Virus record (IMG/VR): IMGVR_UViG_3300029258_004290
Location: 1 to 64,000 of that record
DNA length: 64,000 nucleotides
Strand: one strand, 5' to 3'
From: a virus
Position 1 is the stretch's first letter; each line of letters opens with the position of its first letter. This document shows positions 7,696-15,525 of this stretch, piece by piece. The position numbers were made by a program, and so were the translations under genes. The notes under the pieces were generated by a model, which did no database searches, was not told the DNA's origin, and saw only the letters and a program-made list of their open reading frames with translations.

Positions 7696-8321
7696 TGAAG
7701 AGGAAGAGGCTTGGGCGCGTCATCATCGACGTGTTCGACGACGGGACGGCGGACGCGTTCGACCTGCCGGCTGGCTGCATACCCGAGGGCATGCGCGCCG
7801 CGCGCGGCCTGGAGACCGCGCTCGCTCTGTCGGCGGCGAGCCGCTTCGTGACGGAGGCCTCGAACCGGGACCCGGCCAAGCCGTGGCCCGAAGAGGAGGG
7901 ATGCATGGCGTCCCCATACGAAGAGCGTAAGGGAGGAAGAATGTCGAACGAAGCGTTGGCGGTCGAAGCCGCGAAGGCGGTACCGAAGCCGAAGGAGAAG
8001 CCGTTCTGGAAGAAGGAGTCGGTCAGGCTCATCACCGCGTGGGTGGTGCTGGCCGTATGCTTCACCCTGCTCATGCTGGACGGGAAGCTGGACCTCGCCC
8101 CGTGGATGGTCCTGACCATCGGCACCCTGCTGGCGGTCATACGCCGCGGGGACAACAAGACGGCGCAGGACACGGCCCGCATCGCGATGGCGGCGAAAGC
8201 CATGGAGATGCTGCCGCCCGAGGCCGCGGCGAAGGCCGCCGGCCTGGTGGACGCCATCGCGCCGCTGAAGGAGCTCGTATACCCCTCGAAGAAGGAAGAC
8301 CCTTCGGGTGAGGGCGGCTGA
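7695..8321 (+). CDS. two-transmembrane protein with possible internal start
   Basis: This 208-residue protein starts at an ATG overlapping the previous TAA. Two hydrophobic segments (about 110-128, VRLITAWVVLAVCFTLLML, and 133-149) are separated by a short turn. The C-terminus is soluble. An in-frame ATG at 7941 has a much better ribosome site (GGGAGGAAGA) and would give a 126-residue protein with both membrane spans, so two products, or only the shorter one, are possible. Two spans and small size are compatible with a holin, but it is far from the lytic enzyme gene at 14776. The function is unknown. Confidence 0.6.
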   Translation: MKRKRLGRVIIDVFDDGTADAFDLPAGCIPEGMRAARGLETALALSAASRFVTEASNRDPAKPWPEEEGCMASPYEERKGGRMSNEALAVEAAKAVPKPKEKPFWKKESVRLITAWVVLAVCFTLLMLDGKLDLAPWMVLTIGTLLAVIRRGDNKTAQDTARIAMAAKAMEMLPPEAAAKAAGLVDAIAPLKELVYPSKKEDPSGEGG

Positions 8322-8622
8322 CCTAGCGAAAGACAGGGAGTGGTCGCGGGCGGTCCTGACCAGGGACCACCGGGACGGCCACGACACGTGCAGGTGGTGC
8401 GGGGGCATCGACGGGGTGACCCCGCACCACATAATCAAGCGGCGTTTCAGGGAGTTCCGGTGGCAGGTTGAGAACGGGCTGTCGTTTTGCTACCGGTGCC
8501 ACGAGTACGCCGAACGCAACCCGAAAGAGGGGCTGGCCCGGTGCCGGCTGATCCTCGGGATAGACAAGGAGACGGACACGAGGCAATGGCTGCGGGATCA
8601 AAGAAGCAAGACACCCCGGTGA
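8308..8622 (+). CDS. HNH endonuclease-like protein
   Basis: This 104-residue protein has the HNH beta-beta-alpha-metal layout: CRWCG, then TPHHIIKRR containing the catalytic His pair, then NGLSFCYRCHEY with the Asn and the second Cys pair. Such domains cut DNA with a single divalent metal; small free-standing ones are frequent phage passengers or recombination nucleases. The start is a GTG inside the end of the previous gene, and the stop (TGA 8620-8622) overlaps an ATG within the polymerase gene. Its composition matches its neighbours, so it is not obviously a recent arrival. Confidence 0.85.
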   Translation: MRAADLAKDREWSRAVLTRDHRDGHDTCRWCGGIDGVTPHHIIKRRFREFRWQVENGLSFCYRCHEYAERNPKEGLARCRLILGIDKETDTRQWLRDQRSKTPR

Positions 8623-11105
8623 TGCCCCACTGCAACCGGTGCAAGCGGATGGCGAAGGACTGGGCGTCCCTGCCGGACGACGCACGGTGCAACCGCATGA
8701 ACGGGAAGGGGCCGAAGACCGCGAGGGTCATGGTGGTCGCCGAGTACCCGGGCGCCGAGGAGTGCCGGCGTGGCGTGCCGTACGCGGGGCCGGGGGCGAA
8801 GCTGCTCAAGGGCATGCTGCATGAGGCGGGGCTGAGCCTGGCCGACACCCGGCTAGAGCTCGTGGTGCGGTGCAGGCCGAAGCGCGGCCGCAAGCCGACG
8901 CCGACTGAGGTCGGGAACTGCGCGAGCTACCTCCGCAGCCGGATCCGGAAGTGGCATCCCCGCGCGGTCGTCGCCCTGGGCCGGACCGCCTGGAACGCCG
9001 TCACCAACAACCTGGGCAACGTGTCCAGGTGGGAGGGCCGGAAGGTGTGGTCTCGCAGGTTCCGGTGCTGGCTCGTGCCGCTGCGCCACCCGACAGCCCT
9101 ACTTAAGACCGGCAGCGACTGGGAGAGCGACTACGCGGCTAAGGCGATCGCGGAGGCGGTGCGCACGATGGGCGACCCGCCGCCGGGGATGACCACCGTC
9201 GTCCCACACCTTGTGACGTCGGACATCGAGGTGTCGGGTCTGGTGGAGGCGGTGAAGGCCGCTGAGCTGGTGGCGGTCGACACCGAGACGCACAACACCA
9301 ACCCGAGAAGCCGGCTGCTTGGCGTCTCGCTCGCCGTGAACTCTTTCAAGGGCTTCTACCTGCCGGCGCACGTGGTGAAGCGGCACCGCGTCGCGCTCCG
9401 GAAGGCACTGGAGCGGAAGGACGTAGCGATGCATAACTGCGCCTTCGACATGAAGGTGCTCGCGCGGAAGGGTTTCCGGTTCCAGGGGAGGGTGTGGGAC
9501 ACTATGCTGTTGCACCACCTCCTGGATGAGGCGTTCATGGGCGGCCTGAAGGACCTGGCCTGGGCGTTCACCGGGGTCGGCGGGTATGACGACCCGCTCG
9601 AGGACGCGAAGGCCGCGGCGAAGAAGGTGTGGGCGAAGGACGCGAAGGCCGCGGCGAAAGAGGGGCACGACCCACCGGCGGCCTTCGGGTACGGGCACAT
9701 CCCGTCCGGCGTCCTGGCGGAATACGCCGCGGTCGACGCCGCGGTGACATGGGAGCTGGCGCGGGTGTTCACAGGCCGGCTGCGCGCCGAGGAGCCGAAG
9801 GCGTTGCGGCTGTACGAGCAGATCGTGATGCCGGCCAGGCGGGTGCTCAACAAGATGGAGATGCGCGGTGCGCCGATCGACGTCGCCGGCTTCCGGAAGC
9901 TGGACACGAAGTTCGCCGCGGACCTTGAGTACGTCGAGGGCGTCTTGCGGAAGATGGCCAGGCGCCACGGCCTCGAGGACTGGAATATAGACGCGGACGG
10001 CCAGACGGCGGACCTGCTCTACGGCAAGCTGAGGCTTCCGCCGGGGCGCGAGACGAAGACGCGCTACAGCGTCGACAAGGACGAGCTCGAGCGCCTGAAG
10101 GACCGGCACCCGATCCCCGGCCTACTGCAGCTGCACAGGAAGCGGCAGACCTACCACTCGACGTTCATACGCGGGATTCTCGAGCGGCAGGTCGGCGGGC
10201 GTATCCATACGCGGTACCTGTCGAACGGGACGGAGTCGGGGCGGCTGTCGAGCCGCGACCCGAACCTGCAGAACATCCCGCGGGACCGCGACATCCGGAT
10301 GCTGTTCGCCGCACCGGAGGGGCGGGCACTGGTCGAGCGCGACTACTCGCAGATGGAACTGCGGCTGATCGCGCAGAGGTCCGGGGACAAGAAGATGCTC
10401 AGCGTGTTCGCGGAGGGTGGGGACGCGCATCTGGGGACCGCGGTCGTCATGTTTGACAAGCCGGCCGGGAAGATCAGCAAGGAGGAGCGGCGGATCGCCA
10501 AGACCCTCAACTTCAGCATCATCTACGGGAGCGGCATGTACCAGATCGCGGAGCAGGTTGGCTGCACGCCCGACGAGGCGAAGGAGTTCAGGCGGAAGTA
10601 CTTCGAGGAGTTCTCCGGCATCGCGGCGTTCCTGGAGAGGACGCACCGCCGCATCCGAAAGAAGCGGCGGCTGCGGAGCATGTTCGGCCGCGTCAGGCGG
10701 CTGGACAAGGTCGGGTACGACGACGACCTGATCGTCAGGCACGTTCTGCGCGAGGGCGCGAACTTCCTCATCCAGGGACCAGCGGCCGAGTGCACACTGA
10801 TCGCCCTGGCGCGGATCGACGCGCGCCTTGAGAAGGAGCTGCCGACCGCGTTCCCTGTTCTGACGGTGCACGACTGCATCGTCTGCGAGTGCGACGAGGG
10901 CGACGCGGAGGCGGTGTCCGAGATCATGCGCGAGGAGATGGAGCGCCCGATTGAGGGCGTCACCGTCCCCCTGGTAGCGGACGTGGAGATCAATCGGCGA
11001 TGGGGCCACGAGCAGGACAGCCTGGGTGTGGTCTACGCCGACATCGAGGAGGAGGTCCAGAAGGTCCTCTCCAAGTTCAAGAGGAAGCGGAGGAAGACAG
11101 CATGA
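8586..11105 (+). CDS. uracil-DNA glycosylase domain fused to family A DNA polymerase
   Basis: This 839-residue protein is the replicative polymerase. Residues about 12-200 resemble family 4 UDG: a CNRC pair, AEYPGAEE near 53, GVPYAGPGAKLL and CRPKRGRKPTPTEVGNC, giving four Cys for an iron-sulfur cluster. A 3'-5' exonuclease follows (DTET at 232-235). The polymerase domain has motif A DYSQMELR (Asp586), motif B with Lys639 before TLNFSIIYG, and motif C VHDC (Asp763). The start could also be ATG 8622, which overlaps the HNH stop but has a weaker ribosome site. UDG activity is not certain; the domain may serve uracil recognition or structure. Confidence 0.9.
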   Translation: MAAGSKKQDTPVMPHCNRCKRMAKDWASLPDDARCNRMNGKGPKTARVMVVAEYPGAEECRRGVPYAGPGAKLLKGMLHEAGLSLADTRLELVVRCRPKRGRKPTPTEVGNCASYLRSRIRKWHPRAVVALGRTAWNAVTNNLGNVSRWEGRKVWSRRFRCWLVPLRHPTALLKTGSDWESDYAAKAIAEAVRTMGDPPPGMTTVVPHLVTSDIEVSGLVEAVKAAELVAVDTETHNTNPRSRLLGVSLAVNSFKGFYLPAHVVKRHRVALRKALERKDVAMHNCAFDMKVLARKGFRFQGRVWDTMLLHHLLDEAFMGGLKDLAWAFTGVGGYDDPLEDAKAAAKKVWAKDAKAAAKEGHDPPAAFGYGHIPSGVLAEYAAVDAAVTWELARVFTGRLRAEEPKALRLYEQIVMPARRVLNKMEMRGAPIDVAGFRKLDTKFAADLEYVEGVLRKMARRHGLEDWNIDADGQTADLLYGKLRLPPGRETKTRYSVDKDELERLKDRHPIPGLLQLHRKRQTYHSTFIRGILERQVGGRIHTRYLSNGTESGRLSSRDPNLQNIPRDRDIRMLFAAPEGRALVERDYSQMELRLIAQRSGDKKMLSVFAEGGDAHLGTAVVMFDKPAGKISKEERRIAKTLNFSIIYGSGMYQIAEQVGCTPDEAKEFRRKYFEEFSGIAAFLERTHRRIRKKRRLRSMFGRVRRLDKVGYDDDLIVRHVLREGANFLIQGPAAECTLIALARIDARLEKELPTAFPVLTVHDCIVCECDEGDAEAVSEIMREEMERPIEGVTVPLVADVEINRRWGHEQDSLGVVYADIEEEVQKVLSKFKRKRRKTA

Positions 11106-11836
11106 GTCGGTTCGAGGAGGTCCGGGTCAAGGACATTACCACTCGCCTGGTCGGGGAGGGCGCGTTCGCGGGGGCACCGGCGGTGTACGTCAGGTTCGCT
11201 CACTGCAACAGGAAGTGTCCGTGGTGTTACGAGCGCGGGCGGTGCATCGAGGGCGGGGAATGCTCGACGGACTTCGTCGTCGGGCCCGGTCGGCAGACGG
11301 TGTCTGACGTCGTCGGGGAGATCCGCCGGCGCTCGTCCATGGTTCCGGTCAGGCCGCTCGTCGTCCTGTCGGGCGGGGAGCCGGCGCGGGTCGATGGGCG
11401 CGTGATGGACCCACTGCTGCACGAGTTGACGGGCGCGGGCTACCGGATCCACCTCGAGACCAACGGGTCGCTCGAGCAGCCGTGGCTCCGGGGCGTCACG
11501 CACATCTCCCTGGCCCCGGTCATCTCGACGACCGCGGACGCGGAGGAGACCTGGCGCCAGGACGTGTCGACGGCCCTGGGCATCTTGGAGCGTGCGCGGT
11601 CGGCCGAGCTCAAGGTAGTCGTCGACCTGCGCAAGAAGGAGGACATCTCCAGGGCCGAACACCTCCTGTCGGGGGTCGAGGGGCGGCTGCGCTACCCGGT
11701 GACCCTGCAGCCGATCCTGGTCGAGATGGACTACGCCATGGCCGGCGTCGACGAGTTCATGGGGGCGAGGCACAAGCTGGGCAGGGTCTGGTCGAGGAGG
11801 CCGCTCCGTATCGCGCCGCCGTCCCCCCGGCCGTAG
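11102..11836 (+). CDS. queE: QueE-like radical SAM protein (7-carboxy-7-deazaguanine synthase family)
   Basis: This 244-residue protein has the radical SAM cluster motif CxxxCxxC at Cys35, Cys39 and Cys42 (HCNRKCPWC). It also has SGGEPA at 90-95 and HLETNGS downstream, the order seen in QueE. QueE converts carboxy-tetrahydropterin to CDG on the route to preQ0, which some phages place in DNA. The ATG overlaps the polymerase stop (ATGA), so it is coupled to replication. No FolE, QueD, QueC or DpdA partner is seen in this window; they may lie outside it, be supplied by the host, or the enzyme may do something else. Confidence 0.75.
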   Translation: MSRFEEVRVKDITTRLVGEGAFAGAPAVYVRFAHCNRKCPWCYERGRCIEGGECSTDFVVGPGRQTVSDVVGEIRRRSSMVPVRPLVVLSGGEPARVDGRVMDPLLHELTGAGYRIHLETNGSLEQPWLRGVTHISLAPVISTTADAEETWRQDVSTALGILERARSAELKVVVDLRKKEDISRAEHLLSGVEGRLRYPVTLQPILVEMDYAMAGVDEFMGARHKLGRVWSRRPLRIAPPSPRP

Positions 11837-11862
11837 GGCCGGATGACTGGGAGGGGAGCGTG

Positions 11863-12363
11863 ATGGCGAGGGCGTACTACGCCGCGGAGTTGAGGGCGTG
11901 GTCGGCCAGAGCAACCGCGGCGGCGGCGGTGCGCAGGTGCCCGGGGGGTGCGGAACTCCTGGTGCCGACGCAGACGATCATCGAGGACGGGAGGCAGAAG
12001 ACGGTGCCGGCGCTATACGGGTACGCGTTCGTCGCCGTCGACGACCCGGGCCAGGAGGCCTTGGAGTTCCTTCGCCGCGACGACGTCACGACGCAGGTCC
12101 TGACGATGCTCGAGGGCGCGACGGCGCCCCTGGGCGAGGAGGACACGGCCTGGGTGTGCGACCTGCTCCGGTACGGGGCCGACATGGTGCTCAAGCGCCT
12201 CGAGCCGCGGCTGGCCGCCGGCGACATGGTGCGCGTGACGCGGGGGCCGTTCGCCGGCTTCGACGGGGCGATCACGGGCAAGGCCAGGAAGGGAAGGATC
12301 AGCATCAGGCTCGGGTCGCTGGACCTGACCGCACCTAGGAACGCGGTGGAGAAGCTCGGTTGA
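11863..12363 (+). CDS. NusG-like transcription elongation factor
   Basis: This 166-residue protein has NusG architecture. Residues 4-80 resemble an NGN domain (YYAAELRAWSARATAA, then LLVPTQTII and YGYAFVAV). Residues 120-165 form a KOW domain with GDMVRVTRGPFAGFDGAITG and a closing AVEKL. NusG and its paralogues bind RNA polymerase to control pausing and termination. A phage copy suggests processive antitermination of its own operons. A strong GGGAGGGGAG ribosome site precedes the ATG; GTG 11860 is an alternative. The region between the two domains (82-118) is longer than usual. Confidence 0.75.
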   Translation: MARAYYAAELRAWSARATAAAAVRRCPGGAELLVPTQTIIEDGRQKTVPALYGYAFVAVDDPGQEALEFLRRDDVTTQVLTMLEGATAPLGEEDTAWVCDLLRYGADMVLKRLEPRLAAGDMVRVTRGPFAGFDGAITGKARKGRISIRLGSLDLTAPRNAVEKLG

Positions 12364-12953
12364 GGCTGCAGCGCTACTGGGAGGGCGTGACCCGCGAGCA
12401 CCCGAGTTCGGAGGTCCTGTGGGAGGAGCACCGGCTCGCGCGCATCAGGTACAGGGGGAAGCTCCGTATCGCGCGGATCCTGATCGAGCGGTTCTTCGTC
12501 GGCCGGGATCGGGAGCTTCTCACGCTGGTGCAGACCTCCGCGACGCCGGTCGAGGACGCGATGGCGATCTACGGCGTCAGCCACGTCGTGGTCTACAGGC
12601 AGCTGAACTACTTGAGCCGCGTCCTGGCGGAGTACGTCGACTACTTCCAGAAGCGCACCCATCGGGCGGCTGACCTGGCGATGCGCCAGGCTCTGTCCAG
12701 GACGAACTACGGGGTCTTCAAGCGGTACGTCCGCTGCAGGGACCCGGAGCTCGTCGCGGCGTCGCTCGGGATCACCGGCGACATGGCCCGGTACCGCGTT
12801 CGCCGGATCGACAAGACGATGAAGGCCCTGGTCGCGGTGCCGGCGGTCTTCGACCTCTTCGTGCTTTGGAGGAGGGTGAAGAAGATCCGCCGCACGTTCT
12901 ACGGCGGCGACAAGCGGCTCCTGAAGGGGCCTGAACTGGGTAAGGAGGAGTGA
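12360..12953 (+). CDS. putative DNA-binding helical protein
   Basis: This 197-residue basic protein starts at a TTG overlapping the NusG-like stop. It appears wholly helical. Two helix-turn-helix-like stretches can be seen, PVEDAMAIYGVSHVVVYRQL (about 60-80) and PELVAASLGITGDMARYRVR (about 128-147). The pair is reminiscent of sigma or transposase-type DNA readers, but no family can be named. Its place between the NusG-like factor and the 5' exonuclease region suggests a transcription or replication accessory role. Confidence 0.55.
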   Translation: MRLQRYWEGVTREHPSSEVLWEEHRLARIRYRGKLRIARILIERFFVGRDRELLTLVQTSATPVEDAMAIYGVSHVVVYRQLNYLSRVLAEYVDYFQKRTHRAADLAMRQALSRTNYGVFKRYVRCRDPELVAASLGITGDMARYRVRRIDKTMKALVAVPAVFDLFVLWRRVKKIRRTFYGGDKRLLKGPELGKEE

Positions 12954-13378
12954 TGGATGCTGAGAGAACCGTCGGCGAGGTGTTCGACGAGGCGCTGAAG
13001 GCCGACCTGGACAAGGTGACGCCCGAGGCGAACGCGCTGCGCGTGGCGAAGGAGCTGCACGTGCCGGTCGACGCACTGGCCGCGGCGGAGACGCAGATGA
13101 AGCTCGATATGGCGAAGCTGCGCGGGGAGATCGAGCGGGAGCTGAAGCCGCTCTTCAACAAGTACAAGAACCGCCGGCTGAAGGGGCGCCAGCTGAAGAA
13201 GCTCCTGACCGCGGTCATGGCTGTGTTCCTCCGGCGGGGCATCGACCGGAACATGGCGCTGACGGTGGCGCGCGCGACGATCCTGCACTCGGCGCCGTCG
13301 CACAACATCACGGTCGTCCCGGTCGAGGCCGCGAAAGGAGAGGGAGATGCCGAGCCTGAAGAAGACGGGCAGCGGTAG
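12953..13378 (+). CDS. small helical protein, unknown function
   Basis: This 141-residue protein is rich in Lys, Glu and Leu, with a basic middle (YKNRRLKGRQLKKLLTAVMA). An excellent TAAGGAGG site precedes the ATG; a GTG three bases earlier is also possible. The last 32 bases overlap the exonuclease gene in another frame. No motif is recognised. Confidence 0.65.
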   Translation: MDAERTVGEVFDEALKADLDKVTPEANALRVAKELHVPVDALAAAETQMKLDMAKLRGEIERELKPLFNKYKNRRLKGRQLKKLLTAVMAVFLRRGIDRNMALTVARATILHSAPSHNITVVPVEAAKGEGDAEPEEDGQR

Positions 13379-14276
13379 GTACGGGGCGGTCGTCGTCGAT
13401 GGGACGAACTTCGCGTTCCGGTACGAGCGTCCGCCCTTCAAGACCTTCAAGACCCGGGACGGCCGGCCGACGGGCGTCGTCTACGGCATGCTCCGCGGCC
13501 TGATGGCCCTGCGCCGGGATTTCCTCACGCCGGGCGGGATGCTGATCTGCTGCTGGGACAGCAAGACGAACGTGCGGAAGAGCGCCTCCGCGAGGTACAA
13601 GGCCCACCGTTCGAAGGAGGGCAAGGAGCACGTCTACGCTCAGGTCGAGTTGCTGCAGGGGGCGGTACCGGCCATTGGGCTCGGCATGAGCGCCATAGCG
13701 GAGGGGTACGAGGCGGACGACGTCGCGTACACTATCGCGGCCGCGACCGTCGGGGAGCGGGCATCGTCCCGCGCGTCGTGGCACGCGAAGCGGGCCCTGT
13801 GCGTGAGCGACGACCACGATTGGCAGCAGTTGGTTGGGGGGCGCGTGCATCTGTGGAAGCCGCGGAAGAAGGAGCTGCAGACCGAGCCGCTCGACTACAG
13901 CTTCGAGGTGTTCCACTCCTTGCGCGGCGACCCGTCGGATGGGGTGCTGGTACCGTCCAGGAGGATCAACGACGCCGCGGCCCTAGACCTGGCGACGAAG
14001 TACCCGACGGTCCGCGCCATGTACGAGGCGGTCGTCGCCGGCGTGCCGGTCGGGCCGCCGAAGGTGGTGGAGGAGCTGCGGAAGCACAGGCGGCTGATCC
14101 TCCAAAACCGGGACTTGGTGCAGCTGCGCACGGTGGAGGAACGCGTCTTCGCCGTCGACTATCCGATCACTCACCAGGACACGCGACAGGAGAACGCGGA
14201 CGTGCTGTTCGATGAGCTCGAGTTCGGGGACAAGCTGCGAAAGGAGTGGGCGGCGTGCGTCGAGTCAGGGTCGTAG
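13347..14276 (+). CDS. 5'-3' exonuclease (FEN-like)
   Basis: This 309-residue protein resembles the N-terminal nuclease of DNA polymerase I and T5/T7-type flap nucleases. Metal-site acidic residues are seen at VDGTNFAF (Asp18), EGYEADD (Glu122, Asp124, Asp125) and SDDHDW (Asp155, Asp156, Asp158). RYKAHR supplies the basic arch near residue 80. The polymerase at 8586 lacks this domain, so the two together reconstitute a full Pol I set. Expected roles are primer and flap removal and host DNA degradation. The ribosome site AAAGGAGAGGGAG precedes the ATG. Confidence 0.88.
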   Translation: MPSLKKTGSGRYGAVVVDGTNFAFRYERPPFKTFKTRDGRPTGVVYGMLRGLMALRRDFLTPGGMLICCWDSKTNVRKSASARYKAHRSKEGKEHVYAQVELLQGAVPAIGLGMSAIAEGYEADDVAYTIAAATVGERASSRASWHAKRALCVSDDHDWQQLVGGRVHLWKPRKKELQTEPLDYSFEVFHSLRGDPSDGVLVPSRRINDAAALDLATKYPTVRAMYEAVVAGVPVGPPKVVEELRKHRRLILQNRDLVQLRTVEERVFAVDYPITHQDTRQENADVLFDELEFGDKLRKEWAACVESGS

Positions 14277-14779
14277 GCATCGACCCGTCGCTGACAGCGT
14301 CCGCGTTCGTCACCCTGGTGGACTCGCGGCTCGAGAGCGCAGTGAAGCGCGCCGCGCCCAGGGACTGGCGCAAGGGGCCGAATAGGTTCCGGGGCTATGA
14401 CGCCCTGTTGCGGGGGATTAGGTGGCGGGACGCGGCGCTGATCGTGGTCGAGGGCTACAGCATGCGGAGCAGCGGGAACGCCCTGACCAGGCTCGCGGAG
14501 CTCGGCGCCTGGATGCGCCAGCGGTGGTGGAGGGCCGGCGTGCCGTTCACGGAAGTGGCACCGGTCACGCTGAAGGCGTGGGTGACCGACGGCCTCTCCC
14601 AGGCGGACAAGATGCGGGTGCGCGAGCACGCAGCGGCCAGGTGGTCTGGGGTCGACGACTCCTGGGACGACAACCTGGTGGACGCGTACAGCCTTGCCCG
14701 GATGGGCACGGCGATACTCAAGGGAAGCAAGGATCGGCGGCTGGGCAGGCTGCAGGTCGTGCGACGGGAGGGGACATGA
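14255..14779 (+). CDS. RuvC-like Holliday junction resolvase
   Basis: This 174-residue protein has an RNase H fold with RuvC-type acidic residues: GIDPSL (Asp10), VVEGYS (Glu66) and DDNLVDAY (Asp138, Asp139, Asp143). Start GTG 14255 is chosen because AAGGAG at 14241-14246 sits 8 bases upstream; a GTG at 14246 would overlap that site. Phage resolvases of this type cut branched DNA before packaging. Overlap with both neighbours places it in the replication operon. Bacterial RuvC is of similar length. Confidence 0.82.
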   Translation: MRRVRVVGIDPSLTASAFVTLVDSRLESAVKRAAPRDWRKGPNRFRGYDALLRGIRWRDAALIVVEGYSMRSSGNALTRLAELGAWMRQRWWRAGVPFTEVAPVTLKAWVTDGLSQADKMRVREHAAARWSGVDDSWDDNLVDAYSLARMGTAILKGSKDRRLGRLQVVRREGT

Positions 14780-15480
14780 CCACGGAACACGAGCACAGGA
14801 GGAGGCATTGGTGGAGCCGCGCGCGCTGGCGCGCGACGGCGCTGACGGTAACGGCAGTCGCTGGGGTATGGTCGGTGCTGGGCACCCAGGCGGCTTACCA
14901 ATGGGCGAAACTGCGGTGGCACTTGCCGGAGAGGGAGAGGTTCGCCGTGAAGTGCGTTCACGCGGACCTGCCGCTGGCGGTCCTGGGCGAGATCAAGAAG
15001 ACTGAGTTCTCGGTCGCACAGGTCCTGGCGCTCGGCTGCGTGGAGAGCATGGGCTACGCCGAGGCCCAGAACGACGCGAAGAGCCCCACGTGTTTCGGCT
15101 GGCTGCAAGTACACCAGCGGCACGCGTGGCAACGGAAGATGGCGGTCCGCGATCTCTTCAACCCGGTCGTGTGCACCCGCGTGGCGCTCGAGGTGCTCTC
15201 CGAGCTGAAAGCCCAGTACGAGAAGCAGTACCAGGAGCAGGGCCCCGACGGCGAGATGCGGCCATGCGACGTGGAGTATTACTACATTAGCGCCTACAAC
15301 TGCGGGACTAAGAAGTGGGACCAGTACCTCCGGAAGGGGAACAGAGACCTGATACCCGATGAGACCGAGAAGCACTGGCAGCGGTACCAGCGGGTGAAGC
15401 GGCGGCTCGAGGTGCTCTTCGAACTCGGCGACTGGGTTGACACGCCCCTGGCCGATTGGAAGAACAAGCACGCGCTTTGA
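14776..15480 (+). CDS. membrane-anchored lytic transglycosylase
   Basis: This 234-residue protein is a peptidoglycan-degrading enzyme. Basic residues 8-19 precede one hydrophobic segment at about 20-40 (ALTVTAVAGVWSVLG), giving an N-terminal anchor or signal-arrest-release peptide. The catalytic domain has the SLT pattern: Glu90-Ser91 in GCVESMGY, FGWLQV and ISAYNCG. Glu90 is the expected general acid. It could be the lysis enzyme or an infection-stage muralytic protein. No obvious holin is adjacent. It is coupled to the resolvase gene by an ATGA overlap. Confidence 0.75.
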   Translation: MTTEHEHRRRHWWSRARWRATALTVTAVAGVWSVLGTQAAYQWAKLRWHLPERERFAVKCVHADLPLAVLGEIKKTEFSVAQVLALGCVESMGYAEAQNDAKSPTCFGWLQVHQRHAWQRKMAVRDLFNPVVCTRVALEVLSELKAQYEKQYQEQGPDGEMRPCDVEYYYISAYNCGTKKWDQYLRKGNRDLIPDETEKHWQRYQRVKRRLEVLFELGDWVDTPLADWKNKHAL

Positions 15481-15506
15481 GGCGTGTATGCACAGCGCGT
15501 CGGGCT

Positions 15507-15523
15507 TGTATAATAAGGTAAGG
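15507..15523 (+). promoter_or_regulatory. possible promoter -10 element
   Basis: TTGTATAATAAGGTAAG contains a perfect TATAAT in a 45-base gap of GC-rich DNA. It aligns with the string at 1218-1234 (shared TGTATAxTAxxGTA). There is no good -35 hexamer. A start about 7 bases downstream of the box would leave almost no leader before ATG 15526, so the purine run here may instead act as the ribosome site. Confidence 0.3.
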
Positions 15524-15525
15524 CT

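Noticed and set aside
11102-11836. A full 7-deazaguanine DNA modification pathway
   Set aside because: Only the QueE-like gene is present; the required partners are not in the window.
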